This document shows positions 36,428-44,212 of a DNA stretch of 64,000 bases, piece after piece. The first letter of the stretch is position 1. Each line of letters opens with the position of its first letter. The DNA comes from Ardenticatenaceae bacterium (GTDB taxonomy: Bacteria; Chloroflexota; Anaerolineae; Promineifilales; Promineifilaceae): positions 496,001 through 560,000 of the forward strand of contig JACKBS010000006.1 of assembly GCA_020634435.1 (NCBI GenBank), written 5' to 3'. Both the position numbers and the translations under genes were made by a program. The notes below the pieces were generated by a model. The model had not been told where the DNA came from. It worked only from the letters and a program-made list of their open reading frames with translations, and searched no databases.

Positions 36428-36985
36428 TTATTCGCTTTTGACTACAAAAACCGCCTGCTCTGTTACCGGTTCAGGTCGCTTCGCTGGGGCAAACAGGGCG
36501 GCGATGAGGCAAAAAACGGCCGCTGCGGCCAAAATCCATACCAACGTGCGCAGAAAAACAGGATTGTACTCTTCGACAAAGCTTTTTAGCTCTGCCTTGG
36601 TTGTGTCGGAAGGTAGGTAGTAAATATCTACCTTGTCGCCAATTTCGGTTTTGTCATACGTCTGGCCCCCAACCGTAAAACGCGCCCAGCTAAACGTCCC
36701 CACGTCAATCGTGCCCAACTCAACTTCGCCCGTTTCCGCGTTAAAGGTGGAGGGTTCGCCGTTGCCCCCGTTAGCCATGTAGGTGACCGAGAAGTTGTAC
36801 TCTATCGTATCGCTGCTGCTGCGGGTAGTAGACTTATCGACCAATGTGGCCCGTGCTTGCCGCCCTTCGCTGCGAAACTGGCGCACCGTGCTCATCTGAA
36901 TGGCGATGATGCCCCACAGCATCCCGGCAAAAACCACAGCCACCAGGGCCCACGTTAACCAATCCAAACGCAATAACTTTGGCAT
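36428..36985 (-). CDS. DUF3592-like membrane protein
   Basis: This 185-residue protein has two membrane helices (about residues 9-30 and 147-167) around an exported beta-rich domain with GQTYDKTEIGDKVDIYYLPSDTTKAEL, the characteristic DUF3592 strand. Function unknown. GGAAAG before the ATG is cut from upstream DNA by the IS3 element, whose left end lies 10 bp from the start codon. The original upstream gene is probably the one at 38331-38984. Confidence 0.8.
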   Translation of the reverse strand: MPKLLRLDWLTWALVAVVFAGMLWGIIAIQMSTVRQFRSEGRQARATLVDKSTTRSSSDTIEYNFSVTYMANGGNGEPSTFNAETGEVELGTIDVGTFSWARFTVGGQTYDKTEIGDKVDIYYLPSDTTKAELKSFVEEYNPVFLRTLVWILAAAAVFCLIAALFAPAKRPEPVTEQAVFVVKSE

Positions 36986-37038
36986 TCACTTTCCTGACCC
37001 GTCCTAAATATAGTTGACAGATATAATCACCATTTAGG

Positions 37039-37404
37039 ATGGGCAACCTTATGAAAAAAGAAACCGTCAGACGTTACAGCCTGGCCTTCAAACAACAAGT
37101 CGTGCGTGAGTACGAAGCCGGGGCCAGCATCTACAGCTTGCTTAACAAGTACGGCATTGGCGCACACACAACGGTGCAACGATGGATTGAGCAATACGGC
37201 CGTTCCGGCTACCGTGCCGAACTGGTGGTCATTCAAACAGCTGAAGACCAGCAGGGCATCAAAGCACTCAAACGACGGGTCGCGGAACTGGAATCCGCGC
37301 TAGCGCAAAGCACCTTGGACAACCGGATGTTGGCAGCCACGCTCACGGTGGCCAGTGACGCCTTGGGCGTTGACCTTAAAAAAAATTTCGGCAAGAAATC
37401 ATAG
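37039..37404 (+). CDS. IS3-family transposase OrfA
   Basis: This 121-residue protein has the helix-turn-helix YSLAFKQQVVREYEAGASIYSLLNKYGI and then a leucine-zipper-like coiled coil (about residues 70-110). It binds the terminal repeats and regulates transposition. The A8 run at 37378-37385 lies near its end. Stepping back one base there joins it to OrfB and gives the full OrfAB transposase. MKKE at 37051 is an alternative start. Confidence 0.9.
   Translation: MGNLMKKETVRRYSLAFKQQVVREYEAGASIYSLLNKYGIGAHTTVQRWIEQYGRSGYRAELVVIQTAEDQQGIKALKRRVAELESALAQSTLDNRMLAATLTVASDALGVDLKKNFGKKS
37378..37385 (+). promoter_or_regulatory. programmed -1 frameshift site
   Basis: A run of eight A residues near the end of orfA. 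The -1 frame is open from the codon at 37380 through orfB and reads KKKFRQEIIDHIRQAG into it. This is the standard mechanism for making OrfAB in IS3 elements. Confidence 0.75.
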
Positions 37405-37427
37405 ACCATATCCGGCAAGCGGGCCAA

Positions 37428-38243
37428 GTGCCCACTCAGGCCGCCGTGACCTGGTTTGGCATCAGCCGCCAAGCCTACTTTCAAGCCAAGCAGCGGCAAC
37501 AGCAGCAGGAAGCTGAAAATCAGCTCATCCTGAACTTGGTCAAAGAAAAACGGCGGCTGCATCCCCAGATGGGCGGGCGCAAGCTGTACCATGAGCTGCG
37601 ACCCTGCTGGGAAAACCTGGAGATTACTCGTGGTCGGGATGCTTTTTTTGACCTGCTACGCGCCCACAATTTGTTGATTGTGCCCAAGCGTAATCGACGG
37701 CGAACCACCTTAGCTGGCTCCTGGCGTTGTCCCAATCGTCTAGTTGGTTTGACGTTGGCGACCACTCATCAGGCGTGGGTTGGTGACATCACCTTCATCA
37801 CGACGGAAACAGGCTTTGTCTATCTGGCGCTGCTCACAGATGCGTTTTCGCGCTTTATCGTCGGTTATGATATTTCGGCCTCTTTGGCCACGGAAGGTTG
37901 CCTGCGGGCCTTGCAGCTGGCCATCAACCAGGCGCATTGTCCGGTGACCGGATTGATTCACCATTCTGACCATGGGGTGCAATACACCTCGTGGTCGTAT
38001 CGAGACTGTCTCCAAGAGCACCGCTTGCTACCCAGCATGGGTGAGGTGGGCAATTGCTATGACAACGCGTTGGCAGAACGCATGAACGGTATTTTAAAGA
38101 ACGAATATGGTCTGGATGACCTGTTTGTCAATTTGGCGCACGCGCAGCAAGCGGTGGCTGAAGCAGTTTGGCTGTACAACTATGATCGCCCACATCTGTC
38201 GTTGGGCTATGCTAAACCTGCTGAAATTCATTTTGATAACTGA
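37428..38243 (+). CDS. IS3-family transposase OrfB (DDE integrase core)
   Basis: This 271-residue frame begins at a GTG and contains the retroviral-type integrase core. The three acidic residues are in WVGDITFI, HHSDHGVQY and ERMNGILKNEYG. The HTH_21 segment (RRLHPQMGGRKLYHEL) is N-terminal. As translated alone it is OrfB; with the upstream -1 shift it is the catalytic half of OrfAB. Intact, with no internal stop. Confidence 0.93.
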   Translation: MPTQAAVTWFGISRQAYFQAKQRQQQQEAENQLILNLVKEKRRLHPQMGGRKLYHELRPCWENLEITRGRDAFFDLLRAHNLLIVPKRNRRRTTLAGSWRCPNRLVGLTLATTHQAWVGDITFITTETGFVYLALLTDAFSRFIVGYDISASLATEGCLRALQLAINQAHCPVTGLIHHSDHGVQYTSWSYRDCLQEHRLLPSMGEVGNCYDNALAERMNGILKNEYGLDDLFVNLAHAQQAVAEAVWLYNYDRPHLSLGYAKPAEIHFDN

Positions 38244-38330
38244 TGTGAAGTAGTCACTATTTTGTGTCAACTTATTTTAGGACTTGACATCCCCTTTTTA
38301 CTTATCACTTTTCACTTGTCAGTGATTGAT

Positions 38331-38984
38331 TTACTCGTCAAACAATTGGGCCAGCTGGCTCAATTCGGCCGTTTTTAACTCGATTTCTTCCGGTGAAGGA
38401 TTCACCACCTGGTACTCATGCAGCAAAAAGCTGGTGGCCGTGGCCATCACTTCTGGGGCGTTGAATACTTCGGCTGACGCGCCTTCCCGGTCGCGCAGCC
38501 AGAGGGTACTGCCTGGATGCTGTTGGGCAAAGGTCAGCAGGGCTGATTGCTGGCGGCTGGTCAATTTTTCACCATTTTTGGCGGCAAAGGCGGTCTCGAA
38601 GCTGTCGAACGGCCGTTTCCGCTCGGTCCAATTTTCATGTCGAAAGATGTCTACCCCTAACGGCCGTTCCCGCTTTACTTCCACAATCAATCGTGCTGCT
38701 GACACGTGGCTGCCGCGCCGACGTCCGTCGATATAAATTTTCCGCCGGAAGATGATGGGGACGTAGGCACACAAACGGCCGTTATCCAACCGTCCCTCAT
38801 ACCACTGCATCTGTTTGGCTTTGGCCGTCGGCTGCAAATTGAGCGCCTGGGCAATGGCCGCACTGCCTTCGCGCCGCTGCTTGTTGCGGAACAGCACGTA
38901 CCCGACTGGCGCACCAACGGCCAGGGCTGGCATGCAGCACAAAAAGCCAAACCAGAAAATCACGCTCAAAAAATCATCCATCAT
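38331..38984 (-). CDS. membrane-anchored protein of unknown function
   Basis: This 217-residue protein has one N-terminal membrane helix (FLSVIFWFGFLCCMPALAVGA, partly) and a cytoplasmic beta-rich region. RRKIYIDGRRRGSHVSAARLIVEV suggests a nucleic-acid or lipid-contact strand, but I know no family. It is preceded by AGGGG. It was probably co-transcribed with the DUF3592 gene before the IS3 element entered between them: without the element the gap would be about 50 bp. Confidence 0.6.
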   Translation of the reverse strand: MMDDFLSVIFWFGFLCCMPALAVGAPVGYVLFRNKQRREGSAAIAQALNLQPTAKAKQMQWYEGRLDNGRLCAYVPIIFRRKIYIDGRRRGSHVSAARLIVEVKRERPLGVDIFRHENWTERKRPFDSFETAFAAKNGEKLTSRQQSALLTFAQQHPGSTLWLRDREGASAEVFNAPEVMATATSFLLHEYQVVNPSPEEIELKTAELSQLAQLFDE

Positions 38985-39083
38985 GCAACCCCTTAGCCTG
39001 GGGATTTATCCCCAGGTTTTGGATTCATCCCCACGTTTTTGTAGGATAACGGCCGTTCGATCAGAGATCGATCCAAAGGCCAG

Positions 39084-39112
39084 TTGCCAACCCCCATGCC
39101 CCAAGCTACACT
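39084..39112 (+). promoter_or_regulatory. sigma70-type promoter, near-leaderless
   Basis: TTGCCA (39084-39089), a 17-bp spacer, TACACT (39107-39112), then 8 nt to ATG 39121. Confidence 0.55.
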
Positions 39113-39120
39113 CACTCGCA

Positions 39121-40062
39121 ATGATGCATAACGGCCGTTACGTACACCTCTTCTTCCTCGATGGCGTGGGACTGGGCGGGGATGACCCCGACATCAACCC
39201 ATTTGTCACGGCCAACCTGCCGCACCTCACCAGTCTGCTGGGAGCTGGCTGGTACCTCACGCGCGAACCAATCATCACGGAGCGGGCTAGCCTGGTGGCT
39301 ACGGATGCCAATTTGGGCCTGCCCAACAAGCCACAGAGCGCCACTGGCCAGGCCACCATCCTCACCGGGCGTAACGTGCCGCAGTTGGTGGGCGAGCATT
39401 ACGGGCCGAAGCCCAATCCAGCGGTGCAGGCTGTCATTGCTCAGGGGACGCTGTTTCAGGAAGTGGTGGATGCCGGCGGGCAGGCGGCGCTGATCACGCC
39501 ATATCCGCAGGATTATTTTGATGCCGTGGCGCGGGGCAAGCGGTTGCTCTCGGCGGTGCCGCTGGCGGCAACTAATGCCGGATTGTCGTTGATGAATGCG
39601 GATGATTTAAGAAACGGCCGTGCCGTGAGTCCTGGCTTTACCGGGCAGGTGTGGCGCGATCATCTAGGGTATGCCGATATTCCGCTGCTCACCCTGGCTG
39701 AAGCCGGGCAGCAAATTGCCCACGTGGCCAGCCATTACCAGTTCAGCTTTTTTGAGCATTGGCCCAGCGATCGCACCGGGCATCGCGGTACACTGGCCGA
39801 GGCGGTGGCCCATCTGGAGGCCATCGACGAAGTGCTGGGCGGGTTGCTGGATGCCTGGGATGCGCAAAATGGCCTCTTTATCCTGACCAGCGACCACGGC
39901 AACATCGAAGAGAAAAATCAGCGGCAGCACACGCGCAACCCGGTACCCACGCTGCTGGTCGGGCCGGGGCACGCCGAATTGGCGGCCCAAATCCACGATT
40001 TACAAGACATTGCCCACATTACCCGGACCTTTTTAGGGTTGCCTACGCCAAACTTTGGTTAG
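39121..40062 (+). CDS. metalloenzyme of the alkaline phosphatase/phosphomutase superfamily
   Basis: The protein of about 313 residues resembles the metal-binding core of cofactor-independent phosphoglycerate mutase and phosphopentomutase. The first metal site is FFLDGVGLGG, the nucleophile region SATGQATILTG, and the second metal site LTSDHGNIEE. It lacks the large insert of true iPGM, so it is a short hydrolase of unknown substrate. A promoter with a close -10 precedes ATG 39121; longer upstream starts would run through unrelated sequence. The flavin reductase follows 32 bp later. Confidence 0.82.
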   Translation: MMHNGRYVHLFFLDGVGLGGDDPDINPFVTANLPHLTSLLGAGWYLTREPIITERASLVATDANLGLPNKPQSATGQATILTGRNVPQLVGEHYGPKPNPAVQAVIAQGTLFQEVVDAGGQAALITPYPQDYFDAVARGKRLLSAVPLAATNAGLSLMNADDLRNGRAVSPGFTGQVWRDHLGYADIPLLTLAEAGQQIAHVASHYQFSFFEHWPSDRTGHRGTLAEAVAHLEAIDEVLGGLLDAWDAQNGLFILTSDHGNIEEKNQRQHTRNPVPTLLVGPGHAELAAQIHDLQDIAHITRTFLGLPTPNFG

Positions 40063-40094
40063 AATAGAGCCATATCATCGTTAAAGGATTTTGT

Positions 40095-40604
40095 ATGTCT
40101 ATCACTTCAGAGCAATTTCGCGAAGCGCTGCGCCACTTTCCGGCGGGCGTGACCATCGTTACGATTAAAGCGCCAAGCCAGCCCCAACCGCATGGCCTCA
40201 CGGTCTCGGCGTTTGCCTCTATTTCGCCGGAGCCGCCGTTGATCATGGTCGCCATTGATCATCGCGCTTTGGGGTATGAGTTGTTAGAGGAAGAGGGAGC
40301 CGTGTTTGCCGTCAACATTTTGGCGCAAGACATGAGTGAGTTGTCTAACCGGTTTGCCTGGATCAAGGATGAGGATCGTTTTGCCGTGGGGAATTGGGGA
40401 ACGGCCGTTACCGGAGCCCCTGTTCTTCAAGATGCCCTGGCCTGGCTGGATTGCACCATCCACGACCGGTATGAAGCGGGCACCCACACCATTTACATTG
40501 GCAAGGTGGTTGCCTCAGAATCCCCCCGTGCCGGAGCGCCGCCGCTCCTCTACTGGAATCGAGGCTATCGTTACCTCAAGTTAGGCGAAGAGGATGCGGA
40601 TTAG
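40095..40604 (+). CDS. flavin reductase family protein
   Basis: This 169-residue protein binds FMN in a split-barrel fold: FREALRHFPAGVTIVTI at the N-terminus, GLTVSAFASISPEPPLIMVAI for the flavin site, and NRGYRYLKL at the end. Such proteins reduce flavin with NAD(P)H for a partner monooxygenase. No monooxygenase is adjacent. AAAGG lies before the ATG. A TAGAAT box at 40060-40065, in the tail of the previous gene, could be its own promoter. Confidence 0.9.
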   Translation: MSITSEQFREALRHFPAGVTIVTIKAPSQPQPHGLTVSAFASISPEPPLIMVAIDHRALGYELLEEEGAVFAVNILAQDMSELSNRFAWIKDEDRFAVGNWGTAVTGAPVLQDALAWLDCTIHDRYEAGTHTIYIGKVVASESPRAGAPPLLYWNRGYRYLKLGEEDAD

Positions 40605-40650
40605 TTTCGTAGAACGGCCGTAACCACACCCCCGTGTTAACCAACTAGCG

Positions 40651-40685
40651 AAAAAGGGTGAGACCGCCCATTGCCTCACCCTTTT
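40651..40685. terminator. bidirectional intrinsic terminator
   Basis: AAAAAGGGTGAG and CTCACCCTTTTT form a perfect 12-bp stem between two convergent genes, with A-run and T-run arms that work in both directions. Confidence 0.8.
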
Positions 40686-40735
40686 TCTAACTCCTTCCAA
40701 TACTTCCCACAGAAACCATTCTGTTCGGTAGATGT

Positions 40736-41158
40736 TTATCCCATAACCAGCACGGTCACATGGGCCGCGATGGTTGTTTCTTCACACGCCCGGAAAACCG
40801 ATACGCGGTGATGCCCGTCCTGCACGTAGTAGGCATCGCCGACGGCTACCAGAGAGATGGGGGGCAAAGAAGCCAGCTTTTGGCGGGCCTGCCGCACGCT
40901 TTCCAGGCGGCTGCAATTGTGGCTGTTGGTCAGGCGGAAATCGGCATCAAAGTCGCGGCTACGGCCGTTGCTGGCGGTGCCCTTGATCTGGTGCAGCGGC
41001 ACTTGTTGGATGCCCGCATAGCTATGGTCGGCGATGGTCTGGCCTGCGGTGGCCTGGGACAATGTGGGCAGCGGTTGCGATTTAGATGCCAGGCGTGAGA
41101 GGGTGCTGTTAGCCCAACTTTGCAATTTTTGTGTGGTGTTTGTTGTTCCTAAAAACAT
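40736..41158 (-). CDS. ParB-like nuclease domain protein
   Basis: This 140-residue protein has a ParB/sulfiredoxin-type core: PPISLVAVGDAYYVQDGHHRVSVFRA, in which the DGHHR motif is the nucleotide-binding and catalytic block of ParB-like domains. It lacks the HTH and partner ParA, so it is not a chromosome-partition ParB. The same small protein type is common in this phylum with unknown role. AAGGAG lies before the ATG. Confidence 0.75.
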   Translation of the reverse strand: MFLGTTNTTQKLQSWANSTLSRLASKSQPLPTLSQATAGQTIADHSYAGIQQVPLHQIKGTASNGRSRDFDADFRLTNSHNCSRLESVRQARQKLASLPPISLVAVGDAYYVQDGHHRVSVFRACEETTIAAHVTVLVMG

Positions 41159-41225
41159 GATTCACTCCTTGGCGTTACCGTTCCATCCCGTCTACAAGCT
41201 ATCTGTCAGGCAGCATACGGCCGTG

Positions 41226-41287
41226 GCGTGACGCCAGCGTGACACAGCGATCTGGAGCGTGACACAATGCCCACCATCGGCTAAAAT
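41226..41287 (+). promoter_or_regulatory. promoter with three GCGTGAC direct repeats
   Basis: GCGTGAC occurs at 41226-41232, 41237-41243 and 41257-41263 (spacings 11 and 20). The third overlaps a -35 box GTGACA (41259-41264), which is 17 bp from TAAAAT (41282-41287). Direct heptamer repeats at 11-bp steps over the -35 are the classic binding pattern of SARP/AfsR-type BTAD regulators, and the gene downstream is one. Confidence 0.55.
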
Positions 41288-41337
41288 GCAGCCGCTCCCC
41301 GGCAGCAACTGCTTTTGTTTGAAGGACGGAAAAGATC

Positions 41338-44151
41338 ATGCACCTGGCGCTCCACTTCTTGGGTGGTTTTCACGCCACCATTGACCAAGCACCCATCCCG
41401 ACATCACGAGCCAAACGTATTGAGGCTCTGCTCATTTTCCTGGCCGTAGAAGCCAGCCGCAGCCACCGGCGCGAACTGCTCACCGGCCTGCTTTTCCCCG
41501 ATGCCCCGGAAGAATCCGCCCGCACCAACCTGCGCCAAACGCTGACGCGGCTGCGTCGGGCCATTCAGGATGACGCCGCTGAACCGTCCTTTTTGTTAGT
41601 CACCCGCGAAGCGACTCAGTTCAACAGTGCCAGCGACCATACGCTGGATGTGATGCATCTTCAGGAAGCGCTGGCGGGTTGTGCCCAGCACCGGGGCCAG
41701 CGCAGCGGCAGCTGTGGCGAGTGCATGAGCCTGGCGGCAACGGCCGTTTCTCTCTACAAAGGTCCGTTTCTTGATGGGTTTTTCCTGGAAGACAGCGCTG
41801 CTTTTGAGGAATGGGTAGCAAGCACCCGGCAGCTGATCCAGCAGCAGGCGCTGACGGCACTGGCGGAGCTGGCCCTGTTTCACGAGCGGCGCGGCGAATA
41901 CGAGTTGGCGGCTGACTTCGCTCGCCAGCAGCTGGCCATCGAACCGTGGCTGGAGGAAGCGCAGCAGCAGCTCATGCGTGCCCTGACCAACTTGGGCCAA
42001 CGCAACGAGGCGCTGGCGACCTACGAGGCGTTTTGCCAGACGCTGGAAGATGAACTGGGCGTGGAGCCTTTGCCAGAAACGGCCGCTTTGGCTGACCAAA
42101 TTCGAGACGCGGGGGCGGAACGGCCGTACCAACTGCCGCCGCGTGAGCAAAACCTGGTGGGGCGCAGTGACGAACTGGCCCGATTATCCAGCCAGTTGGC
42201 CATGCCCACCCAGCGACTGCACACGATTGTTGGTCCGGGCGGCGTGGGCAAAACGCGCCTGGCGCTGGAGGCGGCTTGGTTGGTCGCCACAACACATCTC
42301 GGTCCATTTAACCAGGGCGTCTTTTTTGTACCCCTGGCCAGTGTGGCTGCGGTGGAATCGGTGGCTGTTGAAACCGCGGGTTTTAATCCCTTGGTAACGG
42401 CCGTTGCCGAAACTCTGGGCTACACCTTTGCCGGTTCGGCCGAACCGCAGGCGCAGTTGCTGGATTATCTGCAAGACAAACATCTGCTGCTGGTGCTCGA
42501 CAACCTGGAACACCTCATGACCCCTGGTCGGGCGCTGATTTTGGCCCTGCTGCAAAAAGCGCCGCATCTCAACATCCTGGTCACGTCGCGCGAGCGGCTT
42601 AACCTGGCAGAGGAACAGGTGCTGGCGTTGGGCGGCTTACCCACGGCGGTGGATGGCACCGCGCTCAGCCCGGCGATGACCCTTTTTGTGCAGCGGGCGC
42701 AGCAGGTAGAACCCCGCTTTGCCCTGGCTACAGATGGCGATTGGTCAGAAACGGCTGTGGCTAACATTTGCCAGCTGTTAGACGGACTGCCCCTGGCGAT
42801 TGAGCTGGCGGCGGCCTGGGTGCGGCTGCTCTCCTGCCCGGAAATTTTGGCGGAGCTGCGCCAAAATATCGACGGCCTCAGCGCCACGGCGGTGAATTTA
42901 CCGCAGCGCCAACGCAGCCTCCGCGCCGTGTTCGATTATTCCTGGCAGCTGCTCACTCACGATGAGCAACAAACGTTGGCGCAATTAGCGATCTTCCCGG
43001 CTGGCTTCGACCGCCAGGCGGCGGCCCAGGTGGCGGAAGCCCGTCTGCCGCAGCTTTCTGCTCTGCTGGATAAATCCTTTTTGCGGCGGCAAATGGGGGA
43101 AAGTGGCGATACAGTAGTTCGCGGCGATACAGTAGTTCGCGGCGATACGGCCGTTCGGGCCACTTCTCGCTACGAAATGCTGACCGTGGTGCGCCAGTTT
43201 GCCCTGGAACATTTAGAAGACGGGACGGCGCTGCGTGAGCGATACGGCCGTTACTTTCTGGCCCTGGTTGCGACTCAAGAAAATGCGTTGCAAGGTCAAG
43301 ATCAGCGTTCTGCCCTGGCGCTGCTGAACCAGGAGATTGAAAACATCCGTCTGGCCTGGCGGTCTGCCATCGCCCAAGCCGATAGCGAATCGATCAATCA
43401 GGCAACAGCGGCCTTGTCGCTTTATTTGTACATGCGCAGCTGGTTCCGTGAAGGGCTGGAGCTGTTTGGCCAGGCCGCCGACCGGCTCGCAGGGCAGGCA
43501 TCGGCCCAACTGGAGGCCAAATTGCGGGCGCGGCAAGGTTGGTTTGCTTTTCTTTCTGGCCAGCCACAGCAGGCGCGGGAATGGCTCACTGGCAGCCTGG
43601 CCATTTTGCGGCGCGCTGGCGAGCCTGAAGCGCTGACCTACACGCTGAACTTCCTGGCAGTGGTGCGCAGCTCGCTAGATGATTTTGCCCAGGCCGAATC
43701 ATTGTGCGCCGAGGCGCTGGGCATCGCCAAAGAGACCCATCAGCTGTACAGTCAGGCTATCAGCCACAACATTTTGAGCCAACTTGCTTACCAGCAAGGT
43801 GCCTATGCTCAGGCGCAGACCGCTTCGCAAACCAGCCTGAAGCTGGAGCAGGAATTGGGCAACCGGTGGAGCATGGGTTTTTCGTTGGTGAATTTGGGTC
43901 GGGTGGCGTATGCGCTGGGCGATTATGCCACGGCCCAGGCCCGCTACGAGGAAAGCTTGGCCATTCGCCAGGAAATGCAGGATGCGCGGGGTCAGGGTTT
44001 ATGTCAACTTCATTTGGGGGATACGGCCGTTGCCAGCCAAAATTATGCGGAAGCGGCCGTACGATTTCAGCGCAGTCTGGCCATCTTTAGCCAGATTGGC
44101 GACCTGCCCACGGTGGAAAAGCTGCGTCAGCGGTTGGATTCACTGCCCTAA
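41338..44151 (+). CDS. BTAD / NB-ARC / TPR transcriptional regulator
   Basis: This 937-residue protein starts with a winged-helix DNA-binding domain (about residues 1-95) and a bacterial transcriptional activator domain (about 100-250). An ATPase follows with P-loop VGPGGVGKTRLAL near residue 298 and Walker B LLLVLDNLEHL. The C-terminal third is a run of tetratricopeptide repeats (for example GEPEALTYTLNFLAVVRSSLDDFAQAE). The layout is that of AfsR-like regulators of secondary metabolism or stress. No partner kinase is adjacent. Start ATG has AAGGACGG upstream. It contains an 18-bp tandem repeat at 43105. Confidence 0.9.
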   Translation: MHLALHFLGGFHATIDQAPIPTSRAKRIEALLIFLAVEASRSHRRELLTGLLFPDAPEESARTNLRQTLTRLRRAIQDDAAEPSFLLVTREATQFNSASDHTLDVMHLQEALAGCAQHRGQRSGSCGECMSLAATAVSLYKGPFLDGFFLEDSAAFEEWVASTRQLIQQQALTALAELALFHERRGEYELAADFARQQLAIEPWLEEAQQQLMRALTNLGQRNEALATYEAFCQTLEDELGVEPLPETAALADQIRDAGAERPYQLPPREQNLVGRSDELARLSSQLAMPTQRLHTIVGPGGVGKTRLALEAAWLVATTHLGPFNQGVFFVPLASVAAVESVAVETAGFNPLVTAVAETLGYTFAGSAEPQAQLLDYLQDKHLLLVLDNLEHLMTPGRALILALLQKAPHLNILVTSRERLNLAEEQVLALGGLPTAVDGTALSPAMTLFVQRAQQVEPRFALATDGDWSETAVANICQLLDGLPLAIELAAAWVRLLSCPEILAELRQNIDGLSATAVNLPQRQRSLRAVFDYSWQLLTHDEQQTLAQLAIFPAGFDRQAAAQVAEARLPQLSALLDKSFLRRQMGESGDTVVRGDTVVRGDTAVRATSRYEMLTVVRQFALEHLEDGTALRERYGRYFLALVATQENALQGQDQRSALALLNQEIENIRLAWRSAIAQADSESINQATAALSLYLYMRSWFREGLELFGQAADRLAGQASAQLEAKLRARQGWFAFLSGQPQQAREWLTGSLAILRRAGEPEALTYTLNFLAVVRSSLDDFAQAESLCAEALGIAKETHQLYSQAISHNILSQLAYQQGAYAQAQTASQTSLKLEQELGNRWSMGFSLVNLGRVAYALGDYATAQARYEESLAIRQEMQDARGQGLCQLHLGDTAVASQNYAEAAVRFQRSLAIFSQIGDLPTVEKLRQRLDSLP
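43105..43158 (+). repeat. three tandem 18-bp units inside the BTAD gene
   Basis: GGCGATACAGTAGTTCGC is repeated exactly at 43105-43122 and 43123-43140. A third unit at 43141-43158 is the same with the octamer ACGGCCGT in place of ACAGTAGT. It encodes three copies of Gly-Asp-Thr-x-Val-Arg. Confidence 0.85.
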
Positions 44152-44212
44152 AAATCCACAGATTACACAGATTATTTCTTTTTCTCTGCGTGCTCCGCGT
44201 CCTTTGCGGTTA
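44151..44212. repeat. two repeat families in the convergent spacer
   Basis: AATCCACAGATTACACAG (44153-44170) is followed by TCTCTGCGTGCTCCGCGTCC and TTTGCGGTT, matching families seen near 6081, 6139, 9316 and 14183. It lies between the ends of two convergent genes. Confidence 0.6.

Larger units (their letters stand above)
36995..38289 (+). mobile_element. complete IS3-family insertion sequence
   Basis: The element is 1295 bp. Left end TGACCCGTCCTAAATATAG and inverted right end TGTCAAGTCCTAAAATAAG (both continuing GTTGACA) form 25-bp terminal repeats with TG...CA tips. A 3-bp target duplication TCC flanks it (36992-36994 and 38290-38292). It carries orfA, orfB and an A8 frameshift site. Both frames look intact, so it may be active. 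One ACGGCCGT octamer lies inside orfA. Confidence 0.9.

Noticed and set aside
40736..41158. Chromosome-partition ParB
   Set aside because: No ParA, no helix-turn-helix and only 140 residues; only the nuclease-like core is shared.
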